From JAXGZG01 sp050952065 (GTDB lineage: Bacteria; Bacillota; Sulfobacillia; Fermentithermobacillales; Fermentithermobacillaceae): a stretch of 64,000 nucleotides of DNA. Made by a program: the position numbers and the translations under genes. The DNA lies in contig JBMNKF010000007.1 of assembly GCA_050952065.1 (NCBI GenBank), positions 310,001 to 374,000 of the forward strand. The letters are read 5' to 3'. The notes under the pieces are model-generated. The model saw nothing but the letters and a program-made list of their open reading frames with translations, was not told where the DNA came from and did not search any database. Position 1 is the stretch's first letter; the number at the start of each line of letters is the position of its first letter. Below, piece by piece: positions 1-8,117 of this stretch.

Positions 1-344
1 TCGGATATGTCTCCCGCGATTCTGAAAATCTCTGCGATGACCCTGTCGAATTCGACCCTGTACTCAGGAAGTTTGCCGTATAGATCCGAGATCTCCATAG
101 ATATCCTTGTGATGGTCCAGGTGATTAGGGACACCACCAGAAGAACCAAAAGAAAAACGGCTGCCAAAGAGGCCTTGCTTCTCTCTATGCGAGTTCGGCG
201 GGTGATTGTGGAAACGATGGGTTCCAGCATGAACGCTAAGAATATGCCCAGGACGAAAGGGAGCACATAAGACATCACGTATTTTAGGAACACATATATG
301 CACCCGAGAAGGATGGTCATGTACGCTACAGTCCTGCTTGTCAA
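1..344 (-). CDS. ytvI: AI-2E/YtvI family membrane protein, partial (C-terminus off window)
   Basis: This is the first ~114 codons of a polytopic membrane protein of the AI-2E transporter (YtvI) family. The visible N-terminus has a hydrophobic segment containing LPFVLGIFLAFMLEPIV, the family's typical Pro-Phe-x-x-Gly and Glu-Pro-x-Val signature, followed by a basic loop and a second hydrophobic stretch (AAVFLLVLLVVSLITW). The TTG start at 344 is preceded by AGGGGAG with 7 nt spacing; an in-frame ATG lies at 320. It begins 18 nt after cdsA and is probably its operon partner. YtvI is a sporulation membrane protein in Bacillus; the substrate is unknown. The gene runs past the window edge, so family assignment rests on the N-terminal third only. 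Confidence 0.72.
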   Translation of the reverse strand, partial: MTSRTVAYMTILLGCIYVFLKYVMSYVLPFVLGIFLAFMLEPIVSTITRRTRIERSKASLAAVFLLVLLVVSLITWTITRISMEISDLYGKLPEYRVEFDRVIAEIFRIAGDIS

Positions 345-362
345 CCACGCACTCCCCTAGAC

Positions 363-1160
363 CTAAAGTATGGAAACCGTTTGATAGATAATACGCAAAA
401 GAAGTGTGCCGGCACCGGTGAACAAGAGACTGTCGAATCTGTCCAGGATTCCGCCGTGCCCTGGTATGAGCGCGCCTGAGTCTTTTGCTTTGCAGAACCT
501 CTTGAGAAGCGACTCCACCAGGTCTCCCATCTCGGCCAGCATCGAAAGAAACAGGCCGGCGATCACGGCAAAGGTGAAAGGGAATCCCAGGAGTTCGGCC
601 AGAGCTCCTGACACAACCGCGGCGCAAATCACCCCGCATACAGCACCTTCAACTGATTTGGATGGGCTTACCTTGGGGAAGAGCTTGCGTTTTCCCAAGG
701 CACTACCCCCAACGTATGCACCCACATCGGTCGCCCACGTAACAAACAACGCAAGAAGAGCCCAAGAACGCCCGTTAGGGCCGGTTCGTAGTAAGGCGAT
801 TGCCCCAAAGAGCCCCCCTATATACATATACCCTGCTAGTCCGTAGAGGGCGACAACTGCGTCACTCTGGAAGAGTGCCGCTCCCAGCAAGATGAGGGAA
901 CCCGTGGCCAAGACTGGTACGAAGAAGACTCCATCACTCAAAAGTCCCGCCATGACAACGACGACCGAGACTATCACGTAGACCAAACCAACATCGATCC
1001 CCAGATTGACCATGAGCCGCCTGTATTCCCGAGCTGCGATGAGTGCGGCAATGCTCAGAGTGGCTGCAAACCAAGAGCCTCCATAGTAAAATGCCAGCCC
1101 GACAAGGGGGGCAAACACAAGCGAAGACAGAAGTCTCTCTCGCAGCAACGCGCAAATCAC
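363..1160 (-). CDS. cdsA: Phosphatidate cytidylyltransferase
   Basis: CdsA makes CDP-diacylglycerol from phosphatidic acid and CTP at the cytoplasmic membrane, the branch point of phospholipid synthesis. The 265-residue protein is mostly hydrophobic with several membrane spans and ends in the family signature (PGHGGILDRFDSLLF) with the conserved metal-binding Asp pair. It overlaps the uppS stop (GTGA), which fits translational coupling. An alternative TTG start at 1148 has a better-spaced AAGGGTGAT site. Its place at the end of rpsB-tsf-pyrH-frr-uppS-cdsA is the classic bacterial order. Confidence 0.95.
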   Translation of the reverse strand: MICALLRERLLSSLVFAPLVGLAFYYGGSWFAATLSIAALIAAREYRRLMVNLGIDVGLVYVIVSVVVVMAGLLSDGVFFVPVLATGSLILLGAALFQSDAVVALYGLAGYMYIGGLFGAIALLRTGPNGRSWALLALFVTWATDVGAYVGGSALGKRKLFPKVSPSKSVEGAVCGVICAAVVSGALAELLGFPFTFAVIAGLFLSMLAEMGDLVESLLKRFCKAKDSGALIPGHGGILDRFDSLLFTGAGTLLLRIIYQTVSIL

Positions 1161-1930
1161 CCTTTTCTCTCTGTCAAGCCCCCAAACCTTCTCTTCCGTC
1201 CCGAATACTCAACAACAGCTTTGTATATGTCTACAGGCCCGAAGTCAGGCCACAAGACATCCGTGAAGACCAATTCAGAGTACGCCGACTCCCATAGCAG
1301 GAAATTGGACAATCTAAGCTCCCCTGAGGTTCGGACGATCAGGTCCGGATCCGGCACATCGCCGGAATACAGGAGTCTTGAAAACTCCTCCTCGGTTAAA
1401 GGGGGCGCTTTGTCCGGAGACGCCTTCAGCAAGGCAACGTACTTTCCTACGGCATCTAGGATTTCCTGCCTGCCGCCGTAGTTTATGGCCAAGAGGACAA
1501 CCAGTTTGTCCCCTTTGCGGGTGTCCGACGCCACTTTTGATAGCGCCTTTGAGACTGATGTCGGGAGGTCGCGCCACCTTCCAATGGGTCTTATCTGAAT
1601 GCCGTGTTCGAGCAACTCTCTAGTATTGGACTTGGCGTATTCCAGCAGAAGCGTCATCAAAAACTGCACTTCGCCCCGGGGCCTTCTCCAGTTCTCGGTG
1701 GAGAAAGCGAACAAAGTGCAGTATTTTATGCCCAGATTCAAAAGAGCGGGCAGGCACCTTCCCATGCTTTCGACTCCGGCCCGGTGTCCTTCCTTTCTGG
1801 GAAGCCCTTTTTGTCTGGCCCATCTTCCGTTGCCGTCCATGATGACACCCACGTGAACCGGGATACTACCTTCGAGAGCCCGGTTCAACCACATGGACTC
1901 AATGGGATCGACGGCACCGGCAGAACTCAA
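1157..1930 (-). CDS. uppS: Undecaprenyl diphosphate synthase (cis-prenyltransferase)
   Basis: UppS condenses farnesyl diphosphate with isopentenyl diphosphate to make the C55 lipid carrier of peptidoglycan and teichoic acid synthesis. The signature VIMDGNGRWA carries the catalytic Asp (about residue 32), followed by GHRAG and FAFSTENW; the C-terminal RTSGELRLSNF block binds isopentenyl diphosphate. The 257 residues match the family length. The TTG start is preceded by GGAAGTG. frr lies 2 nt upstream and cdsA overlaps downstream, so this is one operon. Confidence 0.96.
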   Translation of the reverse strand: MSSAGAVDPIESMWLNRALEGSIPVHVGVIMDGNGRWARQKGLPRKEGHRAGVESMGRCLPALLNLGIKYCTLFAFSTENWRRPRGEVQFLMTLLLEYAKSNTRELLEHGIQIRPIGRWRDLPTSVSKALSKVASDTRKGDKLVVLLAINYGGRQEILDAVGKYVALLKASPDKAPPLTEEEFSRLLYSGDVPDPDLIVRTSGELRLSNFLLWESAYSELVFTDVLWPDFGPVDIYKAVVEYSGRKRRFGGLTERKG

Positions 1931-1932
1931 AG

Positions 1933-2493
1933 CTACACTTCCATAATCTCTTTTTCTTTGGCAGAAGCCAGTTCGTCTATCATCTTGACGTACTTGTCAG
2001 TGAGTTTTTGCACTTTGTCCTGGATTTTCTTGGATTCGTCCTCGGAGAAGGTCTTGTCCTTCTCGGCTTTTCGGATCTCTTCGTTGACGTCCCGCCGCAC
2101 ATTACGTAAAGATACCCGCTGTGACTCACATTCTTTTCGCAGTTGCTTGATGAGCTCCTGACGTCTCTCGCCAGTGAGCTGCGGCAGCGTCAATCGCAGG
2201 ACGTTCCCGTCATTCGTGGGCATAGCGCCAAGATCGGCCTTCTGAATCGCCTTTTCCAGAGGTCCGAGCATCTTCTTGTCCCACGGTTGAACCACAAGGG
2301 TCCTGGGTGGTGTCACCCCTATGCTTGCCACTTGGTTGATGGGGGTCGGCATGCCGTAGTAATCTACCATTACCTTTTCCAAGAGGACCGGGCTCGCTCT
2401 ACCCGCTCTTGTGGTGGCCAAAATCTTCTTGAAACTCTCTATTACCTTCTTCATCCGGTCCTCTGCATCGGTTAGGATCCTGCGTTCGTCCAT
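1933..2493 (-). CDS. frr: Ribosome recycling factor
   Basis: RRF works with EF-G to split post-termination ribosomes. The protein of about 186 residues is the standard length. It shows the central RAGRASP block (residues ~30-36) and the long charged C-terminal helices of the three-helix bundle. The ATG at 2493 is chosen over an upstream in-frame start because GGGAGGGAG sits directly before it, and the upstream start would overlap pyrH needlessly. Start and pyrH stop are 1 nt apart, indicating coupling. Confidence 0.96.
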   Translation of the reverse strand: MDERRILTDAEDRMKKVIESFKKILATTRAGRASPVLLEKVMVDYYGMPTPINQVASIGVTPPRTLVVQPWDKKMLGPLEKAIQKADLGAMPTNDGNVLRLTLPQLTGERRQELIKQLRKECESQRVSLRNVRRDVNEEIRKAEKDKTFSEDESKKIQDKVQKLTDKYVKMIDELASAKEKEIMEV

Positions 2494-2494
2494 T

Positions 2495-3223
2495 CTACTC
2501 CCTCCCCACAAAGGTGCCGACGTTCTCGCCCCTCACGGCTCTTTCTATGTTACCATAAACATCCAAATCAAATACTACTAAGGGAATCCCGTTATCCATG
2601 CAAAGAGTCGTGGCTGTTGCGTCCATGACCTTGAGTTGCTTCTGTATAACCTCCATATAATCCAAGGTCGTATACTTCTTGGCGTTAGGGTTTAGGTTTG
2701 GGTCCGAATCGTAGACCCCGTCAGTACCCTTCTTCGCCATGAGTATTGCTTGGGCGCCAATCTCGGCTGCCCTCAAGGCGGCGGTGGTATCCGTAGAAAA
2801 ATAGGGATTCCCGCTGCCGGCTCCGAAAATCACGATTCTCTTCTGTTTCAGATGATGGATGGCCTTTCTCCTTATGTAAGGTTCGGCCACCTCCCGCATT
2901 TCTATGGAAGTCATGAGTCTTGTATCAAGGCCCAGCCTTTCCAGGCGTTCCTGCAAGGCCATGCAGTTGATGACTGTGGCCAACATCCCCATGTAGTCAG
3001 AAGTGGCTCTGTCCATGCCTCCGGCTTCACCCTTGACTCCTCGCCAGAAGTTGCCCCCGCCTACCACTATGGAGATCTCGACTCCCAGATTAGCCACATC
3101 TCTTATCTGTTCAGACAAAGACTCCACAACGCGCAGATCCAGCCCGAACCCTGATGACCCCGACATGGCTTCTCCGGAAACCTTTAGGACCACCCGCTTG
3201 TACTTAACGGCCCCGTCCGCCAA
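2495..3223 (-). CDS. pyrH: UMP kinase (uridylate kinase)
   Basis: PyrH phosphorylates UMP to UDP for RNA, DNA and sugar-nucleotide synthesis. It belongs to the amino-acid-kinase fold: an N-terminal KVSGEAMSG phosphate-binding loop, the IVVGGGNFWRG motif, and a later DGVYDSDP segment that contacts ATP. The 242 residues match bacterial UMP kinases. The start is a TTG with AAAGGGATGAT upstream. It lies 29 nt after tsf in the translation operon. Confidence 0.96.
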   Translation of the reverse strand: MADGAVKYKRVVLKVSGEAMSGSSGFGLDLRVVESLSEQIRDVANLGVEISIVVGGGNFWRGVKGEAGGMDRATSDYMGMLATVINCMALQERLERLGLDTRLMTSIEMREVAEPYIRRKAIHHLKQKRIVIFGAGSGNPYFSTDTTAALRAAEIGAQAILMAKKGTDGVYDSDPNLNPNAKKYTTLDYMEVIQKQLKVMDATATTLCMDNGIPLVVFDLDVYGNIERAVRGENVGTFVGRE

Positions 3224-3252
3224 TGCCTATCATCCCTTTCGGTCAGTGAAGT

Positions 3253-3852
3253 CTAGTCCTCACCCAGTGCAATGCGAGCGAACCTCGACACCACGATGTT
3301 CTCGCCCAAGACTGCCACTCTCTCAGCGATAACATCCTTAACCTTCTTGGAATCATCCCTAATGAAGGCTTGTTCAAGAAGACAAACCCTCTCGTAAAAC
3401 TTGGCCAACCTTCCTTGGACAATCTTGTCCAATATGGCTTCGGGTTTGCCTTCGCTTCTGGCCCGTTCTTTTTCCACGGCCTCTTCCCGTGCAACTTCCT
3501 CGGGCGGCACCTGTTCCTTCGTAATGTACTGGGGGTTGGCCCAGGCTATATGCATGCAGATGTCCTTAGCCAGTTCCTTAAACTGGTCCGTTCTAGCCAC
3601 AAAATCGGTTTCGCACTTTAGTTCCAAGAGGACACCCAATTTGCCATTGTGATGAAGGTAAGCCTCTACGAGCCCCTGTTCTGCGGCTCTGCTGGCTTTC
3701 TTTGCGGCAGACGCAAGACCCTTCTTACGGAGGTAATCGATAGCTTTCTCCATATCCCCTTGGCATTCCACCAAAGCTTTCTTGCAGTCCATCATGCCTG
3801 CACCTGTTCGTTCGCGTAATTCCTTGATCATATCCACGGTAATCTCGGCCAT
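3253..3852 (-). CDS. tsf: Elongation factor Ts (short form)
   Basis: EF-Ts is the guanine-nucleotide exchange factor for EF-Tu. The N-terminal UBA-like domain reads ELRERTGAGMMDCKKAL, and the core has the diagnostic CETDFVARTDQF motif that contacts EF-Tu. At about 199 residues it is far shorter than Bacillus EF-Ts (~293) and resembles the compact forms of Thermus and some Clostridia. The ATG at 3852 is favoured because GGAGGAG precedes it and the protein then begins MAEIT, as usual; a longer frame upstream runs into rpsB. Confidence 0.95.
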   Translation of the reverse strand: MAEITVDMIKELRERTGAGMMDCKKALVECQGDMEKAIDYLRKKGLASAAKKASRAAEQGLVEAYLHHNGKLGVLLELKCETDFVARTDQFKELAKDICMHIAWANPQYITKEQVPPEEVAREEAVEKERARSEGKPEAILDKIVQGRLAKFYERVCLLEQAFIRDDSKKVKDVIAERVAVLGENIVVSRFARIALGED

Positions 3853-3859
3853 TCTTGAG

Positions 3860-4561
3860 TCACTCCTCCTGAACTTGGACTCCTTGCTTTCCTTCAAGTA
3901 CGGCGTCGGCCATCTTGCCTGAAATGAGTTTCACAGATCTTATGGCATCATCGTTGCCAGGGATAACGTAGTCTACCTCATCGGGATCGCAGTTTGTGTC
4001 GACAATGGCCACAACAGGTATGCCTAAGCGCCTGGCTTCGAGGGTGGCGATGCGTTCTTTTCTAGGGTCAACAACGAAAAGAACATCGGGGAGTTCCTGC
4101 ATGCTCTTGATGCCTTGAAAGTACTTCTCCAACTTGGCTTTATCTTTCATGTGGAGAGCGGCTTCTTTCTTTGGAAGCCTATCCAGGTAACCTGAAGTCT
4201 CCCATTCTTCTAGTTCGAGAAGTCTCTGGATGCGCCTTCGGATCGTGACAAAATTGGTGAGAGTACCGCCAAGCCATCGTTGGTTAACGTAGAACTCCCC
4301 CGCGCGTTTGGCTTCATTCTCAACGGCCTCTTGGGCTTGTTTCTTGGTACCCACGAATAGAACTCTGCCCCCGCCTTGGGCCACACTCCGCACAAAATCG
4401 TAAGCTTCGTCGATCATGCGGACAGTCTTCTGGAGATCTATGATGTAGATGCCGTTTCGCTCGATGAAAATGTAGGGTTTCATCTTTGGGTTCCATCTGC
4501 GGGTCTGGTGACCGAAATGGACTCCGGCCTCCAGCAATTGCTTCATAGTGACTACGGGCAA
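3860..4561 (-). CDS. rpsB: 30S ribosomal protein S2
   Basis: S2 binds the small-subunit body near S1/bS21. The sequence MKQLLEAGVHFGHQTRRW near the N-terminus and RNGIYIIDLQKT are near-invariant S2 blocks. The start is a TTG at 4561 (protein begins MPVVTMKQLL) because GGAGGTG lies 7 nt upstream and the length (233 aa) then matches the family; an open frame continues upstream without support. It heads rpsB-tsf-pyrH-frr-uppS-cdsA and has its own likely promoter in the 130 nt after the sigma-28 gene. Confidence 0.96.
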   Translation of the reverse strand: MPVVTMKQLLEAGVHFGHQTRRWNPKMKPYIFIERNGIYIIDLQKTVRMIDEAYDFVRSVAQGGGRVLFVGTKKQAQEAVENEAKRAGEFYVNQRWLGGTLTNFVTIRRRIQRLLELEEWETSGYLDRLPKKEAALHMKDKAKLEKYFQGIKSMQELPDVLFVVDPRKERIATLEARRLGIPVVAIVDTNCDPDEVDYVIPGNDDAIRSVKLISGKMADAVLEGKQGVQVQEE

Positions 4562-4668
4562 AGTGATGCACCTCCATGGTTTTTCCGCCGCTGCCATCAG
4601 CGGGACCGCGACTCCGCGGAGCACCGTGCGGTACCTCAGGCAACGTGAGTAGTCTTTAGACCTTGGGT

Positions 4669-4677
4669 AGTATATCA
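4669..4677 (-). promoter_or_regulatory. Candidate extended -10 promoter for rpsB operon
   Basis: On the minus strand the sequence TGATATACT fits the extended -10 pattern TGnTATAAT (hexamer TATACT). No good -35 hexamer is visible 17 nt upstream. It lies about 110 nt before the rpsB start, leaving a leader long enough for S2 autoregulation, although I recognise no known S2 leader fold. Confidence 0.4.
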
Positions 4678-4694
4678 CATTTGTCCCGACGTCA

Positions 4695-5477
4695 CTAAGT
4701 GTGAAGTCGTTGCATTTGGCCTTTCAATCTGATCACGGCTTTAGTGTGAAGCTGAGAAACGCGGGATGGTGAAACTCTCATTATGCATGCGATTTCCTTG
4801 ACTGTGAGTCCTTCGAAGTAGTAGAGGTTAACCACAAGTCTTTCTCTTTCGGGAAGGCGTTCTATGGCTCTTGCCAAAGCTTCTCGTCTACATACCCACT
4901 CGGCCTCTTCCAGAGGGTCTGGCGCTTTGTCATCTCTTACTTCAACTTTCCGAGAAGAACTGTCAGGATCGTCGGGGCTGCCCCATACATCCTCAAGTGA
5001 AAGTATAGATGAGCTCGCCATATCCTGTATCCTCTGGTCGTATTCCTCCCGAGTAATGCCCAGTTCGTTGGCTATCTCAAGGTCGGTGGCCGAACGTCCT
5101 AAGCGGTTTTCCAGGTCTCTAATGGCCGTTTCCATGATCCTGTTTCTATGGCGTACCGATACGGGCGCCCAGTCCATGGACCGCAGTCCGTCTATCATGG
5201 CGCCCCGGATCCGCGCTATGGCATAGGTCTCGAACTTGACCCCCCTCTCAGGGTCAAAACGCTCAATGGCATCGATGAGACCAAGGCTGCCATAGCCTAT
5301 AAGGTCTCCCTCATCCACACTCTTAGGTAGGTGTACTGCCATGCGACCTGCCACATACTTTACCAGGGGCGCATAGTGCGCGATCAGGTCTTCTCTTGCG
5401 ATAGGTTCAGATGCTACTTTGTACGCGTGCCACAGTTCATCAGTGGTTCTCTCTCTTACTTCCGCTAAGATGTGCAT
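4695..5477 (-). CDS. sigD: RNA polymerase sigma-28 factor (SigD/FliA/WhiG family)
   Basis: This is a sigma-70 family group 3 factor of 260 residues. Region 2 reads PLVKYVAGRMAVHLPKSVDE then GDLIGYGSLGLIDAIERFDP and TYAIARIRGAMIDGLRSMDW, typical of SigD/FliA/WhiG. Region 3 (ATDLEIANELGI) and region 4 (YFEGLTVKEIACIMRVSPSR) follow. Such factors drive flagellar genes in Bacillus and sporulation genes in Streptomyces (WhiG). No flagellar gene is nearby, so the regulon is unclear. A c-di-GMP riboswitch and intrinsic terminator lie in the 5' leader. It sits directly before rpsB, as sigD does in Bacillus (with swrB between) and whiG in Streptomyces. Confidence 0.92.
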   Translation of the reverse strand: MHILAEVRERTTDELWHAYKVASEPIAREDLIAHYAPLVKYVAGRMAVHLPKSVDEGDLIGYGSLGLIDAIERFDPERGVKFETYAIARIRGAMIDGLRSMDWAPVSVRHRNRIMETAIRDLENRLGRSATDLEIANELGITREEYDQRIQDMASSSILSLEDVWGSPDDPDSSSRKVEVRDDKAPDPLEEAEWVCRREALARAIERLPERERLVVNLYYFEGLTVKEIACIMRVSPSRVSQLHTKAVIRLKGQMQRLHT

Positions 5478-5540
5478 TTTCTCCGCTCCGTTCTCCCCTG
5501 CCCCGGGCAGAAGGGGACATACTAGATTGGAACCAGGATC

Positions 5541-5578
5541 AAAACAAAACGCCTTCCGTCGCCAAAAGACCGGAAGGC
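5541..5578 (-). terminator. Intrinsic terminator in the sigma-28 leader (riboswitch expression platform)
   Basis: On the minus strand an 8-bp GC-rich stem (GCCTTCCG pairing with CGGAAGGC, 5551-5558 and 5571-5578) is followed by GTTTTGTTTT. It lies between the c-di-GMP aptamer and the sigma-28 start 63 nt further on, so it is the likely switchable element. Whether c-di-GMP promotes or prevents it cannot be read with certainty. Confidence 0.85.
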
Positions 5579-5593
5579 TTTAGATAACAAAAC

Positions 5594-5698
5594 TACCGCC
5601 CTTCGGCAGCCCGGCTGTCTTGGCGCGAGAGTCGCGCTTTAGACCCGTAGCTTTGCGTCACTGCCTTTCGACAGTTTTGCCATTATCGGCGCACGGTA
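5594..5698 (-). promoter_or_regulatory. Cyclic di-GMP-I (GEMM) riboswitch aptamer
   Basis: The minus strand carries the GEMM consensus in order: closing stem TACCG/CGGTA (5694-5698 with 5594-5598); GGCAAA; a P2 hairpin with a GAAA tetraloop (ACTGTC-GAAA-GGCAGT); the invariant GACGCAAAGC; CTAA; a P3 hairpin (GCGCGA/TCGCGC); and AGCCGGGCTGCC. It lies in the 5' leader of the sigma-28 gene, before a terminator. A weak -10 (TAGAAT, 5728-5733) precedes it. The related 3',3'-cGAMP-selective subclass is not excluded. Confidence 0.93.
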
Positions 5699-5784
5699 AC
5701 TTATGGGTATTCAACTTTCACGCCTACATTCTACAGAAGTAGCGGAATTCCTTCTTTTTCGGAGTTGATTCTTCGCGATTTGCG

Positions 5785-5832
5785 AAAAAAGATGGAGCGG
5801 GTGAAATCATCGTGTCTTTTCACCCGCTCCAT
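5785..5832 (-). terminator. Intrinsic terminator after codY
   Basis: A near-perfect 15-bp inverted repeat (ATGGAGCGGGTGAAA at 5792-5806 against its complement at 5818-5832) is followed on the minus strand by a C and then six T residues. It begins 31 nt beyond the codY stop and ends the topA/xerC-hslVU-codY transcript before the riboswitch leader. Confidence 0.9.
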
Positions 5833-5863
5833 GTTGAACATAAAACCTCTGAAACCCTTCTGT

Positions 5864-6637
5864 CTAACGGAGTTTCTTCAACTCCTCGAGGAGTTTTTCA
5901 TTAAGGACCCGTATATAGGTGCCCTTCATCCCAAGAGACCTGGACTCGATGACCCCTGCCGATTCGAACTTCCTGAGGGCGTTGACAATCACGGATCTTG
6001 TGATACCCACACGGTCGGCAATCTTAGAGGCTACCAAGAAACCTTCTTCTCCTCCAAGTTCCTCGAAAATGTGTCTCATGGCGTTGAGTTCCGAAAAGGA
6101 GAGAGTACCTAAGGCCACCTGGACTGCCGTACGGCTCCTCGTTTCTTCCTCCACTGTCTCCTGGTTGTACCTGATGATCTCCATTGCGGTAACCGTGGCT
6201 GCATGTTCCGCAAGCACTAGATCCTCTATGTCGAAATCTCTGCCGGCTCGAGCCAAGAGGAGAGTTCCGAGCCTGTCGCCTCCGGCAATGACAGGCAAGA
6301 TCGTTGTCACCTTTTCTTTATATGGGCAAACAACGCCCTCTTTGAAAACGCAAGTTCCGTTCTGTCGTACATTGGCATTGGTCTCACGGTACATGTACAG
6401 CCTTTCGTTGTAAGATGCCGGAAACTCGTTCTGACCCAAGACATCGTCGATCATGACCCTGCACTCAAAATCATTCAGTAGCGCGTAACCGAGGACTTTT
6501 CCCATCTTATCCAGGACATACACGTTGCAATCGATTACGTCCCGAATCACTTTCGCACTTGTGTAGAAGTCAACTTCGGTGGCTGCCATTGAGAGAAGTT
6601 GGTTCATTCGTCGTGTCTTGTCTAGTAGCGTCTGCAT
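5864..6637 (-). CDS. codY: GTP-sensing transcriptional pleiotropic repressor CodY
   Basis: CodY represses nitrogen, branched-chain amino-acid and stationary-phase genes when GTP and isoleucine/valine are high. The 257 residues match the family: an N-terminal GAF domain (from about residue 20) that senses branched-chain amino acids, and a C-terminal winged helix with ASKIADRVGITRSVIVNAL as its DNA-reading helix-turn-helix. The ATG follows GAGGAGGAAT. It is last in xerC-hslV-hslU-codY, the Bacillus order. Confidence 0.97.
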   Translation of the reverse strand: MQTLLDKTRRMNQLLSMAATEVDFYTSAKVIRDVIDCNVYVLDKMGKVLGYALLNDFECRVMIDDVLGQNEFPASYNERLYMYRETNANVRQNGTCVFKEGVVCPYKEKVTTILPVIAGGDRLGTLLLARAGRDFDIEDLVLAEHAATVTAMEIIRYNQETVEEETRSRTAVQVALGTLSFSELNAMRHIFEELGGEEGFLVASKIADRVGITRSVIVNALRKFESAGVIESRSLGMKGTYIRVLNEKLLEELKKLR

Positions 6638-6687
6638 TTCATTCCTCCTCTGTCCCTTGTTGCCCTGATAACCCTGCTTTCTCTGTC

Positions 6688-8088
6688 TTACAGGATGTAC
6701 CGGGATACATCCTTGTCTTGGACGAGATCTTGCATCCTATTTCGTACATACTCCCCATCAACGGTAACGCACTTCTCACCCATGTCCGGAGCTTCGAAAA
6801 GGACATCTTCGAGCAGTTTTTCCATGACCGTATGAAGTCGTCTGGCGCCTATATTCTCCGATTCCTGATTCACAGTGTAGGCTATCTTCGCTAGTTCCAA
6901 GATGCCGTCTTCCTTGAACGACACTTCCACCCCATCGGTGGCCAGTAGCGCCCGGTACTGTTTAGTCAGGGAATTCTCTGGCTCCGTCAGAATCCTCACG
7001 AAATCTTCTTGAGTGAGAGGCTCCAGTTCTACCCTGATCGGGAAGCGTCCCTGAAGCTCCGGGATAAGGTCTGAAGGCTTCGTCACGTGGAAAGCTCCGG
7101 CGCCTATGAACAAGATATGGTCTGTCTTCACGGGGCCGTACTTGGTTACCACGGTAGTCCCTTCCACGATGGGCAAAAGATCTCTTTGAACGCCTTCGCG
7201 AGACACATCGGGGCCGGTGCCATGCTCGCGCCCGGCAACTTTGTCAAGTTCATCGAGAAACACGATACCCAGCCGCTCTGTCCGGTTTATTGCTTCTGCG
7301 ACGATAGAATCCTGGTCCACCAACTTGGCGGATTCTTCCTGAGCCAAGATCTTGCGGGCCTCTCGAACTTTGACCCGTCTGCGCTTCTTCCTCTTGGGAA
7401 GAACCCCCCCTAGCATATCTTGAATGTTCAGCCCCATTTCCTGCATGGATGACCCGTCGAAGAACTCCACGGTAGGTACTGAAGTATCTTCGACTTCGAT
7501 TTCGATGTCGTCCTCCTCTAATTCACCCCTGGCGAGACGTTCCCGTGTGATTTGACGCTGAGCCCTGGCTCTTCGCACACTGTCCTGGAACTCATCATCG
7601 TCCAAAGGCTCTTGCCGGGGAGCCGGGTTAAAGAGCATTTCGAGAGGGTTTCTCGATACTTCCCTTTTCTTGGGCATCGGGCTAAGCAGATCAACCAACC
7701 TGTCTTCCGCCAATGCCAAGGCCCGTTCCTTCACTTCCTCGTACTTCTCGTTCCGAACCATTCTCACTGCCGATTCAACAAGGTCTCGGATGATGGAATC
7801 CACATCCCTGCCAACGTAGCCAACCTCAGTGAATTTCGATGCCTCGACCTTGGAGAAGGGCGCGTTTACAAGCTTGGCGAGCCTCCTACAGATCTCGGTC
7901 TTGCCAACGCCCGTGGGCCCGATCATAAGGATATTCTTAGGCACTATGTCGTCCTGAAGGTCTCCCTGGACTCTCTGTCTGCGCAACCGGTTTCTGATCG
8001 CAACAGCGGCGGCCTTCTTGGCTTTTTCTTGACCTACAATGAACTTATCCAGCTCACTGACGATCTGTCGCGGCGTAAGGTCAGCCAT
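6688..8088 (-). CDS. hslU: ATP-dependent protease ATPase subunit HslU (ClpY)
   Basis: HslU is the AAA+ unfoldase hexamer that feeds substrates to HslV. It shows Walker A GPTGVGKTE, Walker B IVFLDELDK, and the I-domain insertion between them rich in charged residues (residues ~130-250). The C-terminus ends DVSRYIL, where the last hydrophobic residues dock into HslV and activate it. The length of 466 fits. It starts 29 nt after hslV with AAGGATGGTG upstream. Confidence 0.97.
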   Translation of the reverse strand: MADLTPRQIVSELDKFIVGQEKAKKAAAVAIRNRLRRQRVQGDLQDDIVPKNILMIGPTGVGKTEICRRLAKLVNAPFSKVEASKFTEVGYVGRDVDSIIRDLVESAVRMVRNEKYEEVKERALALAEDRLVDLLSPMPKKREVSRNPLEMLFNPAPRQEPLDDDEFQDSVRRARAQRQITRERLARGELEEDDIEIEVEDTSVPTVEFFDGSSMQEMGLNIQDMLGGVLPKRKKRRRVKVREARKILAQEESAKLVDQDSIVAEAINRTERLGIVFLDELDKVAGREHGTGPDVSREGVQRDLLPIVEGTTVVTKYGPVKTDHILFIGAGAFHVTKPSDLIPELQGRFPIRVELEPLTQEDFVRILTEPENSLTKQYRALLATDGVEVSFKEDGILELAKIAYTVNQESENIGARRLHTVMEKLLEDVLFEAPDMGEKCVTVDGEYVRNRMQDLVQDKDVSRYIL

Positions 8089-8117
8089 TAGCGCACCATC
8101 CTTTCAACTTCGAGTCC

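Noticed and set aside
1604..2161. Plus-strand open frame of 185 codons opposite uppS and frr
   Set aside because: It is antisense to two certain genes and its product has no recognisable motif.
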